A stretch of 64,000 bases of DNA. It comes from Niallia alba. GTDB lineage: Bacteria > Bacillota > Bacilli > Bacillales > Cytobacillaceae. The notes under the pieces were generated by a model. That model made no database searches. It was not told the DNA's origin and saw only the letters and a list, made by a program, of their open reading frames with translations. The translations under genes were made by a program, and so were the position numbers. The stretch is from positions 1,466,001 to 1,530,000 of the forward strand of contig NZ_JABBPK010000001.1 in the NCBI RefSeq assembly GCF_012933555.1, in the 5' to 3' direction. Shown piece after piece: positions 53,566 through 62,249 of this stretch; the stretch's first letter is position 1; each line of letters opens with the position of its first letter.

Positions 53566-54744
53566 ATGACAAATAGTCTACTTACAATATTTACCGATGT
53601 TTTTAATGAGGGAGCTAACAAAATACGTACTTTTTTTGCACCAGGACGTGTGAATTTAATAGGAGAACATACAGACTATAATGGAGGGCATGTTTTTCCT
53701 TGTGCTTTATCCATTGGCACAACCGCGATTGTTCGAAAAAGATCTGATAGAATAATTCAATTCTATTCCACAAATTTTTCAGATTTAGGTGTCATAAAGG
53801 TATCCTTAGACGAGTTAGTCTATGATTCAGCAGATGATTGGGCTAATTACCCAAAAGGAGTTATTGTAGCGCTTGAACAACATGGATATACAGTAGATTC
53901 AGGATTTGACGTTTTATATGCGGGAGAAATTCCAAATGGTGCTGGCTTATCATCGTCCGCTTCGATTGAAGTAGTGACAGCTATTATGCTAAATGAGTTA
54001 TATTCTTTAGCAATCGATCGAGTTTCTTTAGTGAAAATGTGTCAACAGGCAGAGAACGAATTTATTGGTGTAAGCTGTGGCATCATGGATCAATTCGCGA
54101 TTGGGATGGGAAAAGAAAAAAATGCTATTTTACTAGATTGCGATACACTTGATTATACCTATAGTCCACTAGATTTAGCAGCTGCTTCTTTAATTATTGC
54201 TAATACAAATAAACGCAGGGGCTTAGCTGATTCTAAATATAATGAAAGACGAGAAGAGTGTGAAAGAGCATTAAAAGACTTGCAGGGAGAATTAGATATT
54301 CGTTCACTCGGAGAATTAACCCGAGAGCAATTTGATGAGAAAGCTCATTTGATTGAACGAGAGGTTGATCGGATAAGAGCGAAACATGCTGTGTATGAAA
54401 ATGCTAGAACTATTGAGGCTGTAAAAAAACTTCAAGCTGGTGATATTGCGGGATTTGGACAATTGATGAATGCCTCCCATATCTCCTTACGTGACGATTA
54501 TGAAGTTACTGGAAAAGAATTGGATGCGCTAGTGGAGGCAGCTTGGGAACAAGAGGGTGTAATTGGTTCCCGAATGACAGGAGCAGGTTTTGGTGGCTGT
54601 ACGATTAGTATTGTTACTAATGAGCACATTGATTCTTTTATCGAGAAGGTTGGAGCAAGATATAGTGAGCAGACAGGCTTAAATGCGGACTTCTATGTTG
54701 TTCAAGTTGGAGACGGTGCGAAAGAAATTGTTACAGTCCAGTAG
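53566..54744 (+). CDS. galK: Galactokinase GalK
   Basis: GalK phosphorylates alpha-galactose at C1, the first step of the Leloir pathway. The 392-residue GHMP kinase has the galactokinase signature GRVNLIGEHTDYNGGHVFP, motif 2 GAGLSSSAS and motif 3 GAGFGGC. The start follows AAGGAGAG. It is the first of three genes galK-galE-galT, with 24 bases to galE. Confidence 0.96.
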   Translation: MTNSLLTIFTDVFNEGANKIRTFFAPGRVNLIGEHTDYNGGHVFPCALSIGTTAIVRKRSDRIIQFYSTNFSDLGVIKVSLDELVYDSADDWANYPKGVIVALEQHGYTVDSGFDVLYAGEIPNGAGLSSSASIEVVTAIMLNELYSLAIDRVSLVKMCQQAENEFIGVSCGIMDQFAIGMGKEKNAILLDCDTLDYTYSPLDLAAASLIIANTNKRRGLADSKYNERREECERALKDLQGELDIRSLGELTREQFDEKAHLIEREVDRIRAKHAVYENARTIEAVKKLQAGDIAGFGQLMNASHISLRDDYEVTGKELDALVEAAWEQEGVIGSRMTGAGFGGCTISIVTNEHIDSFIEKVGARYSEQTGLNADFYVVQVGDGAKEIVTVQ

Positions 54745-54768
54745 GAAATGTAAAAGGAGGAGTTATAA

Positions 54769-55761
54769 ATGGCCATTTTAGTATGTGGTGGTGCTGGTTA
54801 TATTGGGAGCCATATGGTATCTGAACTATTAGATCAGGGGGAAGAGGTAATTGTTGTTGATAATCTACAAACAGGACATAAAGGGGCTGTTTTAGAAGGA
54901 GTAACACTTTACATTGGCGATTTACGCGATGAAAGTTTTTTAGACGATGTGTTTAAGAGAAACTCGATTGAAGCGGTCGTCCATTTTGCTGCTGACTCTT
55001 TAGTAGGAGAAAGTGTAACAAATCCATTGAAATACTATGACAATAATGTCTATGGTGCGATGACACTATTAAAAGTGATGCATGCAAATGATGTGAAGAA
55101 AATTGTTTTCTCGTCAACAGCAGCAACTTACGGAGAAGCGAAGAATTTTCCCATACAAGAAAATGATCCTACCGTTCCAACCAATCCATACGGAGAAACA
55201 AAGTTGGCAATAGAAAAAATGCTAAAGTGGTCTGAAGAAGCATATGGCATTCATTACGTTGCCCTTCGCTACTTCAATGTCGCAGGAGCACATATGGACG
55301 GAAAATTAGGAGAAGATCATTTTCCAGAAACTCATCTTATTCCGATTATTCTGCAAGTAGCATTAGGGACTAGAGAAGCCATTAGCGTCTTTGGCGATGA
55401 TTATGATACACATGACGGAACTTGTATAAGAGATTATATTCATGTTACCGATTTGGCGAATGCCCATATTCTTGCATTGGAAAAATTACAAAAAGAAGAA
55501 ACAAGTGGGATTTACAATTTAGGCAGTGGAACAGGATTTACGGTCAAAGAAGTAATTGAGGCAGCTCGAAAGGTAACGGGACATCCTATTCCAACTGTAA
55601 TTGCACCAAGAAGAGCTGGCGATCCAGCACGATTAGTTGCCTCGTCCGAAAAGGCAAAAGTTGAACTAGGCTGGAAGCCGCAGTATCCTTCTTTAGAAGA
55701 AATGATCGGCAGTGCTTGGCGATGGTTCCAGGAAAATCCAGAAGGCTATAAAGAGAAATGA
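54769..55761 (+). CDS. galE: UDP-glucose 4-epimerase GalE
   Basis: GalE interconverts UDP-galactose and UDP-glucose. The 330-residue extended short-chain dehydrogenase has GGAGYIGSH, the Ser in SSTAATYGEA, the catalytic Tyr-x3-Lys in NPYGETKLA, and the RYFNVAGAHMDGKLGEDH and GTCIRDYIHVTDLA segments. AAAGGAGG precedes the ATG. The product also serves wall polysaccharide synthesis. Confidence 0.96.
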   Translation: MAILVCGGAGYIGSHMVSELLDQGEEVIVVDNLQTGHKGAVLEGVTLYIGDLRDESFLDDVFKRNSIEAVVHFAADSLVGESVTNPLKYYDNNVYGAMTLLKVMHANDVKKIVFSSTAATYGEAKNFPIQENDPTVPTNPYGETKLAIEKMLKWSEEAYGIHYVALRYFNVAGAHMDGKLGEDHFPETHLIPIILQVALGTREAISVFGDDYDTHDGTCIRDYIHVTDLANAHILALEKLQKEETSGIYNLGSGTGFTVKEVIEAARKVTGHPIPTVIAPRRAGDPARLVASSEKAKVELGWKPQYPSLEEMIGSAWRWFQENPEGYKEK

Positions 55762-55785
55762 CTAAGAAGAAAGGAGCAATGTTAG

Positions 55786-57306
55786 ATGACACAAACTATT
55801 TATCGACATGTAGAACAATTGCTTCATTATGGACTTAAATCAAATTTAATAACACGATGGGATATGGATGTTGTTCGAAATAAATTACTTGAAATTTTAC
55901 AACTAGATGATTTTATTCTATCGGATAACGGAGAAGTAGCTGAAACAGACTTGCGCACCATTTTAGAAAATATATTAGATTGGGCAGTGGAACATAATCG
56001 CTTAGTAGAAAATACGATTACCTACCGAGATTTATTAGATACAAAATTAATGGGTTGCTTTGTCTCATTGCCATCCGAGATAAATAATAATTATTTAACA
56101 TTATATAAAGAAAAGGGAGCAGAACAAGCGACCAGTTGGTTTTATGATTTCTCAAAAAAGGTAGATTATATTCGTACCGATCGTATTGCTAAAAATGAAG
56201 AATGGCTGACACATACAAGTTACGGAGATTTAGAAATTACGATTAATTTATCAAAGCCAGAAAAGAATCCGAAAGAAATCGCGGCTGCGAAAAAATTAAA
56301 GCAAGGATCTTATCCCAAATGTTTACTCTGTAAAGAAAACGCTGGCTATGCGGGAAGAGTCAACCACCCTGCTAGACAAAATCATCGCATTATACCAGTA
56401 ACATTAGAAGGAGAGCAGTGGTTTATACAGTTTTCACCATATGTTTATTACAATGAGCATGCTATCTGTTTTTCTGAGAAGCATGAACCAATGACTATTT
56501 CTAAAAAGACTTTTGCAAGATTACTAGATTTTGTTGATCAGTATCCTCATTATTTTATGGGATCTAATGCAGACCTGCCAATTGTAGGAGGATCAATTCT
56601 TGCACATGAGCATTTTCAAGGGGGATTTCATGAATTTCCAATGGCAAAAGCGGATATAGAAACAACTTTTGCTATTGACCGTTTTCCATCTATCCATGTA
56701 GGTATTGTTAAATGGCCAATGTCTGTGCTTCGTCTGCAAGGAACAGACAAACAAAAGCTAGTGGAGGCATCTGATTATATTTTTAAAGAATGGCTCGACT
56801 ACAGTGATCAGAGTGTAGATATTATTGCGTATACGGACGGTACTCGTCATAATACGATTACCCCAATTGCGAGAATGCGTAATGGTCTTTATGAAATGGA
56901 TTTAGTACTACGTAATAATCGAACAAGTGAGGAATATCCATTTGGCATCTTCCATCCACATGAAGAAGTTCATTCGATTAAACAGGAGAACATCGGACTC
57001 ATTGAAGTGATGGGCTTAGCTGTCTTGCCAGGTCGTTTAAAAGAAGAACTAAGCTTGCTTGCAGATAAAATAGTAGAAGATAATTTTGTAACGAGCATCA
57101 AGAAAGAACCTAATATTGAAAAACATTTAGTATGGGCAAAGGCAGTAAAAGAGAAAAATCCGCATATAACGAATGAAAATGTACATTCTGTCCTACAAAC
57201 AGAAATAGGAATCGTTTTTGAAACCATCTTACATCATGCAGGTGTATTTAAAAGGGATGAGCAAGGAACAAAAGCGTTTCATCGATTTATAGAAACACTA
57301 AAGTGA
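55786..57306 (+). CDS. galT: Galactose-1-phosphate uridylyltransferase GalT (Firmicute type)
   Basis: GalT exchanges UMP between UDP-glucose and galactose 1-phosphate. The 506-residue protein is the longer, GalT type 2 form of Firmicutes. The His-rich catalytic region is GGSILAHEHFQGG, with FSPYVYYNEHAICF and IARMRNGLYEMDLVLRNNR (in parts). It completes the galKET operon and is 24 bases after galE. There is no clear terminator; repeat C copy 3 follows. Confidence 0.94.
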   Translation: MTQTIYRHVEQLLHYGLKSNLITRWDMDVVRNKLLEILQLDDFILSDNGEVAETDLRTILENILDWAVEHNRLVENTITYRDLLDTKLMGCFVSLPSEINNNYLTLYKEKGAEQATSWFYDFSKKVDYIRTDRIAKNEEWLTHTSYGDLEITINLSKPEKNPKEIAAAKKLKQGSYPKCLLCKENAGYAGRVNHPARQNHRIIPVTLEGEQWFIQFSPYVYYNEHAICFSEKHEPMTISKKTFARLLDFVDQYPHYFMGSNADLPIVGGSILAHEHFQGGFHEFPMAKADIETTFAIDRFPSIHVGIVKWPMSVLRLQGTDKQKLVEASDYIFKEWLDYSDQSVDIIAYTDGTRHNTITPIARMRNGLYEMDLVLRNNRTSEEYPFGIFHPHEEVHSIKQENIGLIEVMGLAVLPGRLKEELSLLADKIVEDNFVTSIKKEPNIEKHLVWAKAVKEKNPHITNENVHSVLQTEIGIVFETILHHAGVFKRDEQGTKAFHRFIETLK

Positions 57307-57394
57307 AAATATTGTTTAGTTCCTTCTATGTAAGAGGAAGAAGATTAATAGGAATATAGGGATTGGAAAGCAAACAATATATTGGTTTTCCAAG

Positions 57395-57478
57395 GAGACA
57401 GGTCTAAGGTCCGAATGGTTCAACTAACCATCAGTGGGGGATGAAAGAACCCTCCACTGATGAAAGTTTCACTTTTTC
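57395..57478. repeat. Interspersed repeat family C, copy 3
   Basis: This shorter copy has AAGGTCCGAATGGTTCAACTA, ACCATCAGTGGGGG and CCCTCCACTGATG, forming a good hairpin with TTTCACTTTTT after it. It lies between the convergent galT and glycosyltransferase genes and may end galT transcription. Confidence 0.7.
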
Positions 57479-57480
57479 TA

Positions 57481-59028
57481 TCAGAGAACTTTTAATGCTA
57501 AATGATTATGAATTGTTTTGTAAAAGTGATGCGTATCTGTTTGCTGTTTTTTTAACCGAAGCTTCGGATTTGGGATATGGAACTGCATTTTATGATAGTC
57601 TCTGTAAGATAAATAAATAGTGTATACAGATTTTCCAAAAGGAGCAAAGAACGCTTCAGGAATCATGATTCTCCTTAAGGCTCCATCATATCGTTCAATC
57701 GGAAAGAAAAATTGTTTATGCATATCGTTTCGATCACGGAACAGTATATGCTCAATGTCTTTCGGATAATCCCCTGCTATATTGATATCGAATCGGAAGA
57801 AACCATTTGTATATTCACAATTTATTAATTCTGCATACATAGGAACTTTTATAAAGTTATACGGTGGACTTATAGGAGTAACCCAGTAAGCAGTCCCATC
57901 TTTTATCATATGTTTTTTTATTTTTTCTTGATTTATCCATCTAAACAATGTTTCGATATCTTTATAGCGTTTTTGTAAGAATAGTTGGTAACAAACCTTA
58001 TTATAAGGATGAAAAAAATGATCGCTAATTTCATAATTTAAGGAAGAAGTCGTTCGTATCATTTTTTTCATGGCTGATATATATGCTTTTCTTTTTAAAA
58101 AATCAGCTATTTTTTCTTTAGAAGTTTGATTGTTCTCGCTTCTTAACGTATGATAGCGATTCATAAATCCATTGAAGCAATCAAATTCATAAAGGCGATT
58201 AAAGATCATTCGCTTTAACTCATCATCCAGTTCCTTCTTCTTGAAATAGTGAATGACTTTTCTATTACAGTGCATTTTGTTTAAAGCATTCGTCTGTTTA
58301 GTCAAAGATTCGTTATTTTCATCTAAGCGATTTAAATAGTAGATAATAGATTCCGTTGTAGAGATTTTTTGGCAATTAGTCAGTACTTCCATAAAAAACT
58401 GCTTATCCTCTCCATATTTCATTTCGGGGAACTTAATCTGATTTTTTTTGATAATGCTTGCTTTGATTAATCTTGCTCTAGGTCCTAAATGATTAAAAAT
58501 ATGTGGGATACTTGTCGGATGAATACTTCTTCTTTCTTTCCATGATTCATGTTCTCCAACAATTGCGTTTTTCTTGGAAGTAACTTTAATCGTTTTGCCA
58601 ACTATATAATCGTCGTCGGTTTCATTTAATACACTATAAAGTTTTTCTAAGCCAGTCTTTTCAAACCAATCATCTGAATCTAAAAAGGTTAAGTAGGGGG
58701 CAGATGAAAGCTCCATTCCTAAATTTCTAGGATAGCCAGGAGTTCCTGTGTTTTTCGCTAGAAGAGCTAGTTTTATATTAGGATGCTCGCTAACAAATTT
58801 CTTTAAAATAGCACGAGTTTGATCTTGTGAACCATCATCGACAATTATATATTCAATCTGTGGCATAATGGATTGCTGTAAAACAGATTCGATTGTATGC
58901 TTAATTGTTTTTTCATTATTAAAAACGGGTGTAATCACAGAAATAAGAGGCTGACTTAAATAGTTTTTACTTTGAATTAACTCATACCTATTTTTATTTT
59001 TTTTTCGAAGAGCCGATATTTTTTTCAT
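57481..59028 (-). CDS. Family 2 glycosyltransferase with long C-terminal extension
   Basis: The N-terminal 230 or so residues form a GT2 (GT-A) domain: ISVITPVFNNEKTIKHTIESVL, YIIVDDGSQDQT, and DxD motif FLDSDDWFEK. GEDKQFFMEVL is the acceptor-side ED motif. The following 280 residues have no recognised domain: a helical part with many Lys and Asn and a C-terminal beta-rich part. The size and layout resemble wall teichoic acid-type GT2 enzymes with a C-terminal module, but the target is unknown. I use the ATG after AGGGA; a longer in-frame start has no site. It has no membrane segment. Confidence 0.8.
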   Translation of the reverse strand: MKKISALRKKNKNRYELIQSKNYLSQPLISVITPVFNNEKTIKHTIESVLQQSIMPQIEYIIVDDGSQDQTRAILKKFVSEHPNIKLALLAKNTGTPGYPRNLGMELSSAPYLTFLDSDDWFEKTGLEKLYSVLNETDDDYIVGKTIKVTSKKNAIVGEHESWKERRSIHPTSIPHIFNHLGPRARLIKASIIKKNQIKFPEMKYGEDKQFFMEVLTNCQKISTTESIIYYLNRLDENNESLTKQTNALNKMHCNRKVIHYFKKKELDDELKRMIFNRLYEFDCFNGFMNRYHTLRSENNQTSKEKIADFLKRKAYISAMKKMIRTTSSLNYEISDHFFHPYNKVCYQLFLQKRYKDIETLFRWINQEKIKKHMIKDGTAYWVTPISPPYNFIKVPMYAELINCEYTNGFFRFDINIAGDYPKDIEHILFRDRNDMHKQFFFPIERYDGALRRIMIPEAFFAPFGKSVYTIYLSYRDYHKMQFHIPNPKLRLKKQQTDTHHFYKTIHNHLALKVL

Positions 59029-59296
59029 TCTATTCCCTGCCTTCATAATTAACGCTAAAAGAAATCCTTATAGCAATCATTATGAATCAACAAGGAAGAA
59101 GCTATACTTCTCCAATAGAAAAAATAGTTCAGTCGTTATTATTTTTTTATGTATAATATTAGGTAGAATATGTGTGCAAATAGGGAAGTAGCTACTAGTA
59201 AATAGATACATAATAAAATAAAATGAAAGGGCTTTCTAAAAAGAGGGGGGTTCCTACTATCTTTTTGCAAAAAGCAACTAATGAGGAGGTTTATTG

Positions 59297-60277
59297 GTGA
59301 CAACAATTGGTGATATAGCTAAACTTGCAGGCGTAGCGAAAAGTACGGTTTCGCGCTATTTAAATGATGGTTCTGTAAGTGAAGCAACAAAGCGGAAAAT
59401 CCAACATATTATTAGAGAAACAGGCTATACGCCTAACGCATTTGCCCAAAGTTTAAAGGCAAAAAAAACAAATATAATTGGAACGATTGTGCCTCGCTTA
59501 GATTCTTATGCATTCTCTCGAACATTAATTGGAATAGATGAAGAATTGAAGACAAGGAATTATCAAATGTTAATTTCTCATTCAAACCTAGATTTAGAGC
59601 AGGAAATGGAAAATATTCATTCCTTAGTAAGGCAGAAGGTAGCAGGAATTATCTTATTAGCGACGGAAATAACAGAGCGTCACTTAGAGATAATAAAGCA
59701 AATAGGTATACCGGTGCTATTAGTAGGTCAGCAGCATGAGGAGATACCTAGTTTAATTCATAATGATTATGAAGCAGCCTATGAAGTGGGGAAATATGTA
59801 ATATCCAAAGGACATCAAAGAATTGCCTACATTGGGGTAAATGAAAAAAATGTTGCAGTAGGAATCGACCGAAAAGAGGGCTTTAAAAAAAGCATAGAAA
59901 GTGCAGGAGATATAGATGTACAATTTTATGAAACAAATAGAAAAAATGAAAAGTTATTTTCTATTGTTTCTGAAATAATCGATACATTCAATCCTAGTAT
60001 AATGGTATGTGCAACCGATAATATTGCAATTGGTGTAATGAAAGCAATTTATTCTAGAGGAATTTCGATTCCGAATGATCTTTCGATAACTGGCTTTGGC
60101 GGATACGAAATGGCGGAAATGATTCATCCAGGTTTAACAACTGCCAAGTTTTATTATAAAAATGCAGGAAATCTTGCGGCTAGAAAGATACTCAGTCTCA
60201 TCAGAGGAGAGGATACCCCGATGAAAACAGTATCTGGCTTCGAAATTATTTATAGAGAAAGTGTTAGAAAGGTTTAA
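59297..60277 (+). CDS. LacI family regulator, ScrR-like
   Basis: The 326-residue protein has an N-terminal LacI helix-turn-helix (TIGDIAKLAGVAKSTVSRYLND) and a periplasmic-binding-protein-like sensor (residues about 60-326) with IIGTIVPRLDSYAFSRTLIGI and VCATDNIAIGVMKAIYSRGI. The layout resembles sucrose repressors ScrR. A GTG start 6 bases after GAGGAGGT is used; a TTG one codon earlier is also possible. No sugar gene follows: after it come an orphan cre-like site, a repeat and an insertion sequence. Confidence 0.9.
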   Translation: MTTIGDIAKLAGVAKSTVSRYLNDGSVSEATKRKIQHIIRETGYTPNAFAQSLKAKKTNIIGTIVPRLDSYAFSRTLIGIDEELKTRNYQMLISHSNLDLEQEMENIHSLVRQKVAGIILLATEITERHLEIIKQIGIPVLLVGQQHEEIPSLIHNDYEAAYEVGKYVISKGHQRIAYIGVNEKNVAVGIDRKEGFKKSIESAGDIDVQFYETNRKNEKLFSIVSEIIDTFNPSIMVCATDNIAIGVMKAIYSRGISIPNDLSITGFGGYEMAEMIHPGLTTAKFYYKNAGNLAARKILSLIRGEDTPMKTVSGFEIIYRESVRKV

Positions 60278-60317
60278 AATTAATTGAATTAGGTTTGATT
60301 ATTAAGAGCTTTTTACC

Positions 60318-60366
60318 TTGCTAATATCAGCTGAAGCTGGCAAAATTATTCTTTGGCTGATATAAC
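60318..60366 (+). terminator. Hairpin after the LacI-type gene
   Basis: ATATCAGC pairs with GCTGATAT around a loop of about 28 bases; the following T-run is short (CCTTTTG). Confidence 0.5.
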
Positions 60367-60443
60367 CTTTTGATTCAGAAAAAGAAAATAGAGAGGACAC
60401 ATGGAGGTTGACGCAGGCTCATGAAATAATTTATAATCAGAAA

Positions 60444-60457
60444 TGAAAGCGATTACT
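60444..60457 (+). promoter_or_regulatory. Orphan cre-like site
   Basis: TGAAAGCGATTACT matches 13 of 14 positions of the CcpA cre consensus (last base differs). There is no promoter or gene directly behind it; a repeat A copy and an insertion sequence follow. Confidence 0.5.
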
Positions 60458-60465
60458 GTTGTCTG

Positions 60466-60673
60466 GGCTGTTTTCTAAAGGATTGTTGTTTTTTCAATCG
60501 AAAAAAAGAATTAGTTGGAAAAATGGAGCAGCCGGAATACACGAAGATGCCACGGGGAATAGCGAGACAGCCTGAGACCCCGGAGGCGAAGCGGAGGAGG
60601 CTTAAGCTTAGCCCCACGGAAAGCGAAGTGTATTCCGGTTGCGGGTAATCCAACAAACTTTACGAAAACAGCT
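60466..60673. repeat. Interspersed hairpin repeat family A, copy 5
   Basis: This full-length copy has ends GGCTGTTTTCTAAAGGATTG and CTTTACGAAAACAGC and the inner GCAGCCGGAATACAC/GTGTATTCCGGTTGC stem. It lies about 25 bases left of the insertion sequence. Confidence 0.9.
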
Positions 60674-60702
60674 TTTTGTAAAAACATAAAAATACACTAG
60701 TG

Positions 60703-62092
60703 TTGCGTAAATAGTGTCATAATTTTCAGTTTAATTGTTTACTCTACTTAGAGCCAAAAAAGTAATTACCTTTCTAAAGGCGGCTCCTGTCCATTTGGAA
60801 ATTTATTTACAATTAGACCTGTGCAACGACAACAATTTGTTGATTAAGGGATGGCTTTTCCTTCAATTTTGCGAAGCCAGACATGTGCTGGTTTCCACAA
60901 TGATGCCCTTAAATAACGGCTAATTTGCAAGGTTTTCCGCTTACTTTTTGTTTCGAGTTGTACCAGAACATGAAGACAAAAAACAATAAGTGCGATAAAC
61001 ACTTGATTTTGAATCGCCCATTCACTTTGACCGTAGAATTTCTTGATATTGAGATGTTGTTTAATCCATTTAAAAAACAGCTCAATTGCCCATCGTGATT
61101 TATACATTTCCGATATTTCTTCGGCGCTTAAGTCAAAACGATTTGTGATTAAATGAAGTTCATTACCTTTTGAATCTATTATTTTTAGAAGTCGAAAATA
61201 GTTTTCAGCTCGGTTTTGAGTTGTACCAATCAACACCATTTGATCCGACAAAACAGATGAATCCTTGGGTAGTTTAAAATCATAAACCTCCCGTACGACT
61301 GCGTTTTTTCGTAGCCTAGAAAGAAAAAAGTAGCCTTCATCGGTCATGCGATCAAAACGCTCGTAGTCTAGATAACCTCGGTCAAACACATACATGCATT
61401 CTTTATCGTCAACCATAATCTCAAGTTGACCACGATCGTGTTCGCTTGCCGTTGTCATCACGGCTTTTTCGGGATAGGATTCTCCCTTTTCCATAAATAC
61501 AAGGCGTAAGTGTAACTTTACGCCTGCCTTAGTTTTGCGGAACTTCGCCCATTTATGATTGGTCAAATTTAGTGGCAAAGTACTTGAATCAATAATTTTT
61601 AACGGCATGACAAGTTTTGTGTAGTGTGTTTTGGCGTGAATTTGTCCGACTAAATCAAGGAAAAGTCTTTGAAACAAATCTGGATTTAGACCATTTAAAC
61701 GGCGCGAGAGCTGAGAAATGCTTATAGAATCAAGGTCGATTTCCTTTTGAAGATGATCATCAAAAAGGCAATCACTTAACGCATGAAGACTTTCAACTTC
61801 TTCTAATTGTGCAAAAAGTAATAGTTTTAGGAATGATTCTGTCGTTAACTTTTTCGTATAGCAATCTAATTTCAATGTTTTCACCTGTTCTTCAAATAAT
61901 TGAAGATTAATTGGCGAAAACCATTGTCCAAATGAAGTTTTTCGTGTAATCTTGTCCATGAGATTGGTCCTTTTTTAGTGGATTTGGACGGGTTACCACC
62001 TGACTTATCCATTATAAAGGACTTTTTCTATGCATAAAATAATAAAAGTGAACATTTCGAGTATTTTTAATAGTGGAATTAAATTAATGCAA
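60703..62092 (-). mobile_element. IS4-family insertion sequence
   Basis: A 1390-base element contains one transposase gene. The ends are TTGCGTAAAT on the left and ATTAATGCAA on the right (8 of 10 bases inverted). On both sides lies CACTAGTG (60695-60702 and 62093-62100), which fits an 8-base target duplication. Because CACTAGTG is its own reverse complement, it could instead belong to the inverted ends. Confidence 0.85.
60844..61959 (-). CDS. IS4-family DDE transposase
   Basis: The 371-residue transposase is full length and has no frameshift, so the element may be active. The N-terminal part (to about 110) has FSPINLQLFEEQVKTLKLDCYTKKLT and LSRRLNGLNPDLF. The catalytic DDE triad is in LKIIDSSTLPL, VFDRGYLDYERF and the YREK motif (Y-x2-R-x3-E-x6-K) in YKSRWAIELFFKWIKQH. 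It is preceded by the element's right end. The target of transcription is only the element itself. Confidence 0.93.
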   Translation of the reverse strand: MDKITRKTSFGQWFSPINLQLFEEQVKTLKLDCYTKKLTTESFLKLLLFAQLEEVESLHALSDCLFDDHLQKEIDLDSISISQLSRRLNGLNPDLFQRLFLDLVGQIHAKTHYTKLVMPLKIIDSSTLPLNLTNHKWAKFRKTKAGVKLHLRLVFMEKGESYPEKAVMTTASEHDRGQLEIMVDDKECMYVFDRGYLDYERFDRMTDEGYFFLSRLRKNAVVREVYDFKLPKDSSVLSDQMVLIGTTQNRAENYFRLLKIIDSKGNELHLITNRFDLSAEEISEMYKSRWAIELFFKWIKQHLNIKKFYGQSEWAIQNQVFIALIVFCLHVLVQLETKSKRKTLQISRYLRASLWKPAHVWLRKIEGKAIP

Positions 62093-62190
62093 CACTAGTG
62101 ATAAAAATAGTTTGTTAAATTTCCTGACAAGACTAGAGAATTATAAGCATATTTTTAGTATTATATGAAATAATAATTAAGTACGGAACA

Positions 62191-62206
62191 ACTGGTATAG
62201 ACATCT
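62191..62206 (+). promoter_or_regulatory. Candidate NagR/DasR-type operator upstream of nagA
   Basis: ACTGGTATAGACATCT matches the core TGGTCTAGACCA of NagR (YvoA) sites at 9 of 12 bases, with an intact left half. It is about 45 bases before nagA. No nagR gene is seen in the window. Confidence 0.4.
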
Positions 62207-62249
62207 AGATATATAGATGATATATATAGTATGAAGGAGTGAAATAATC

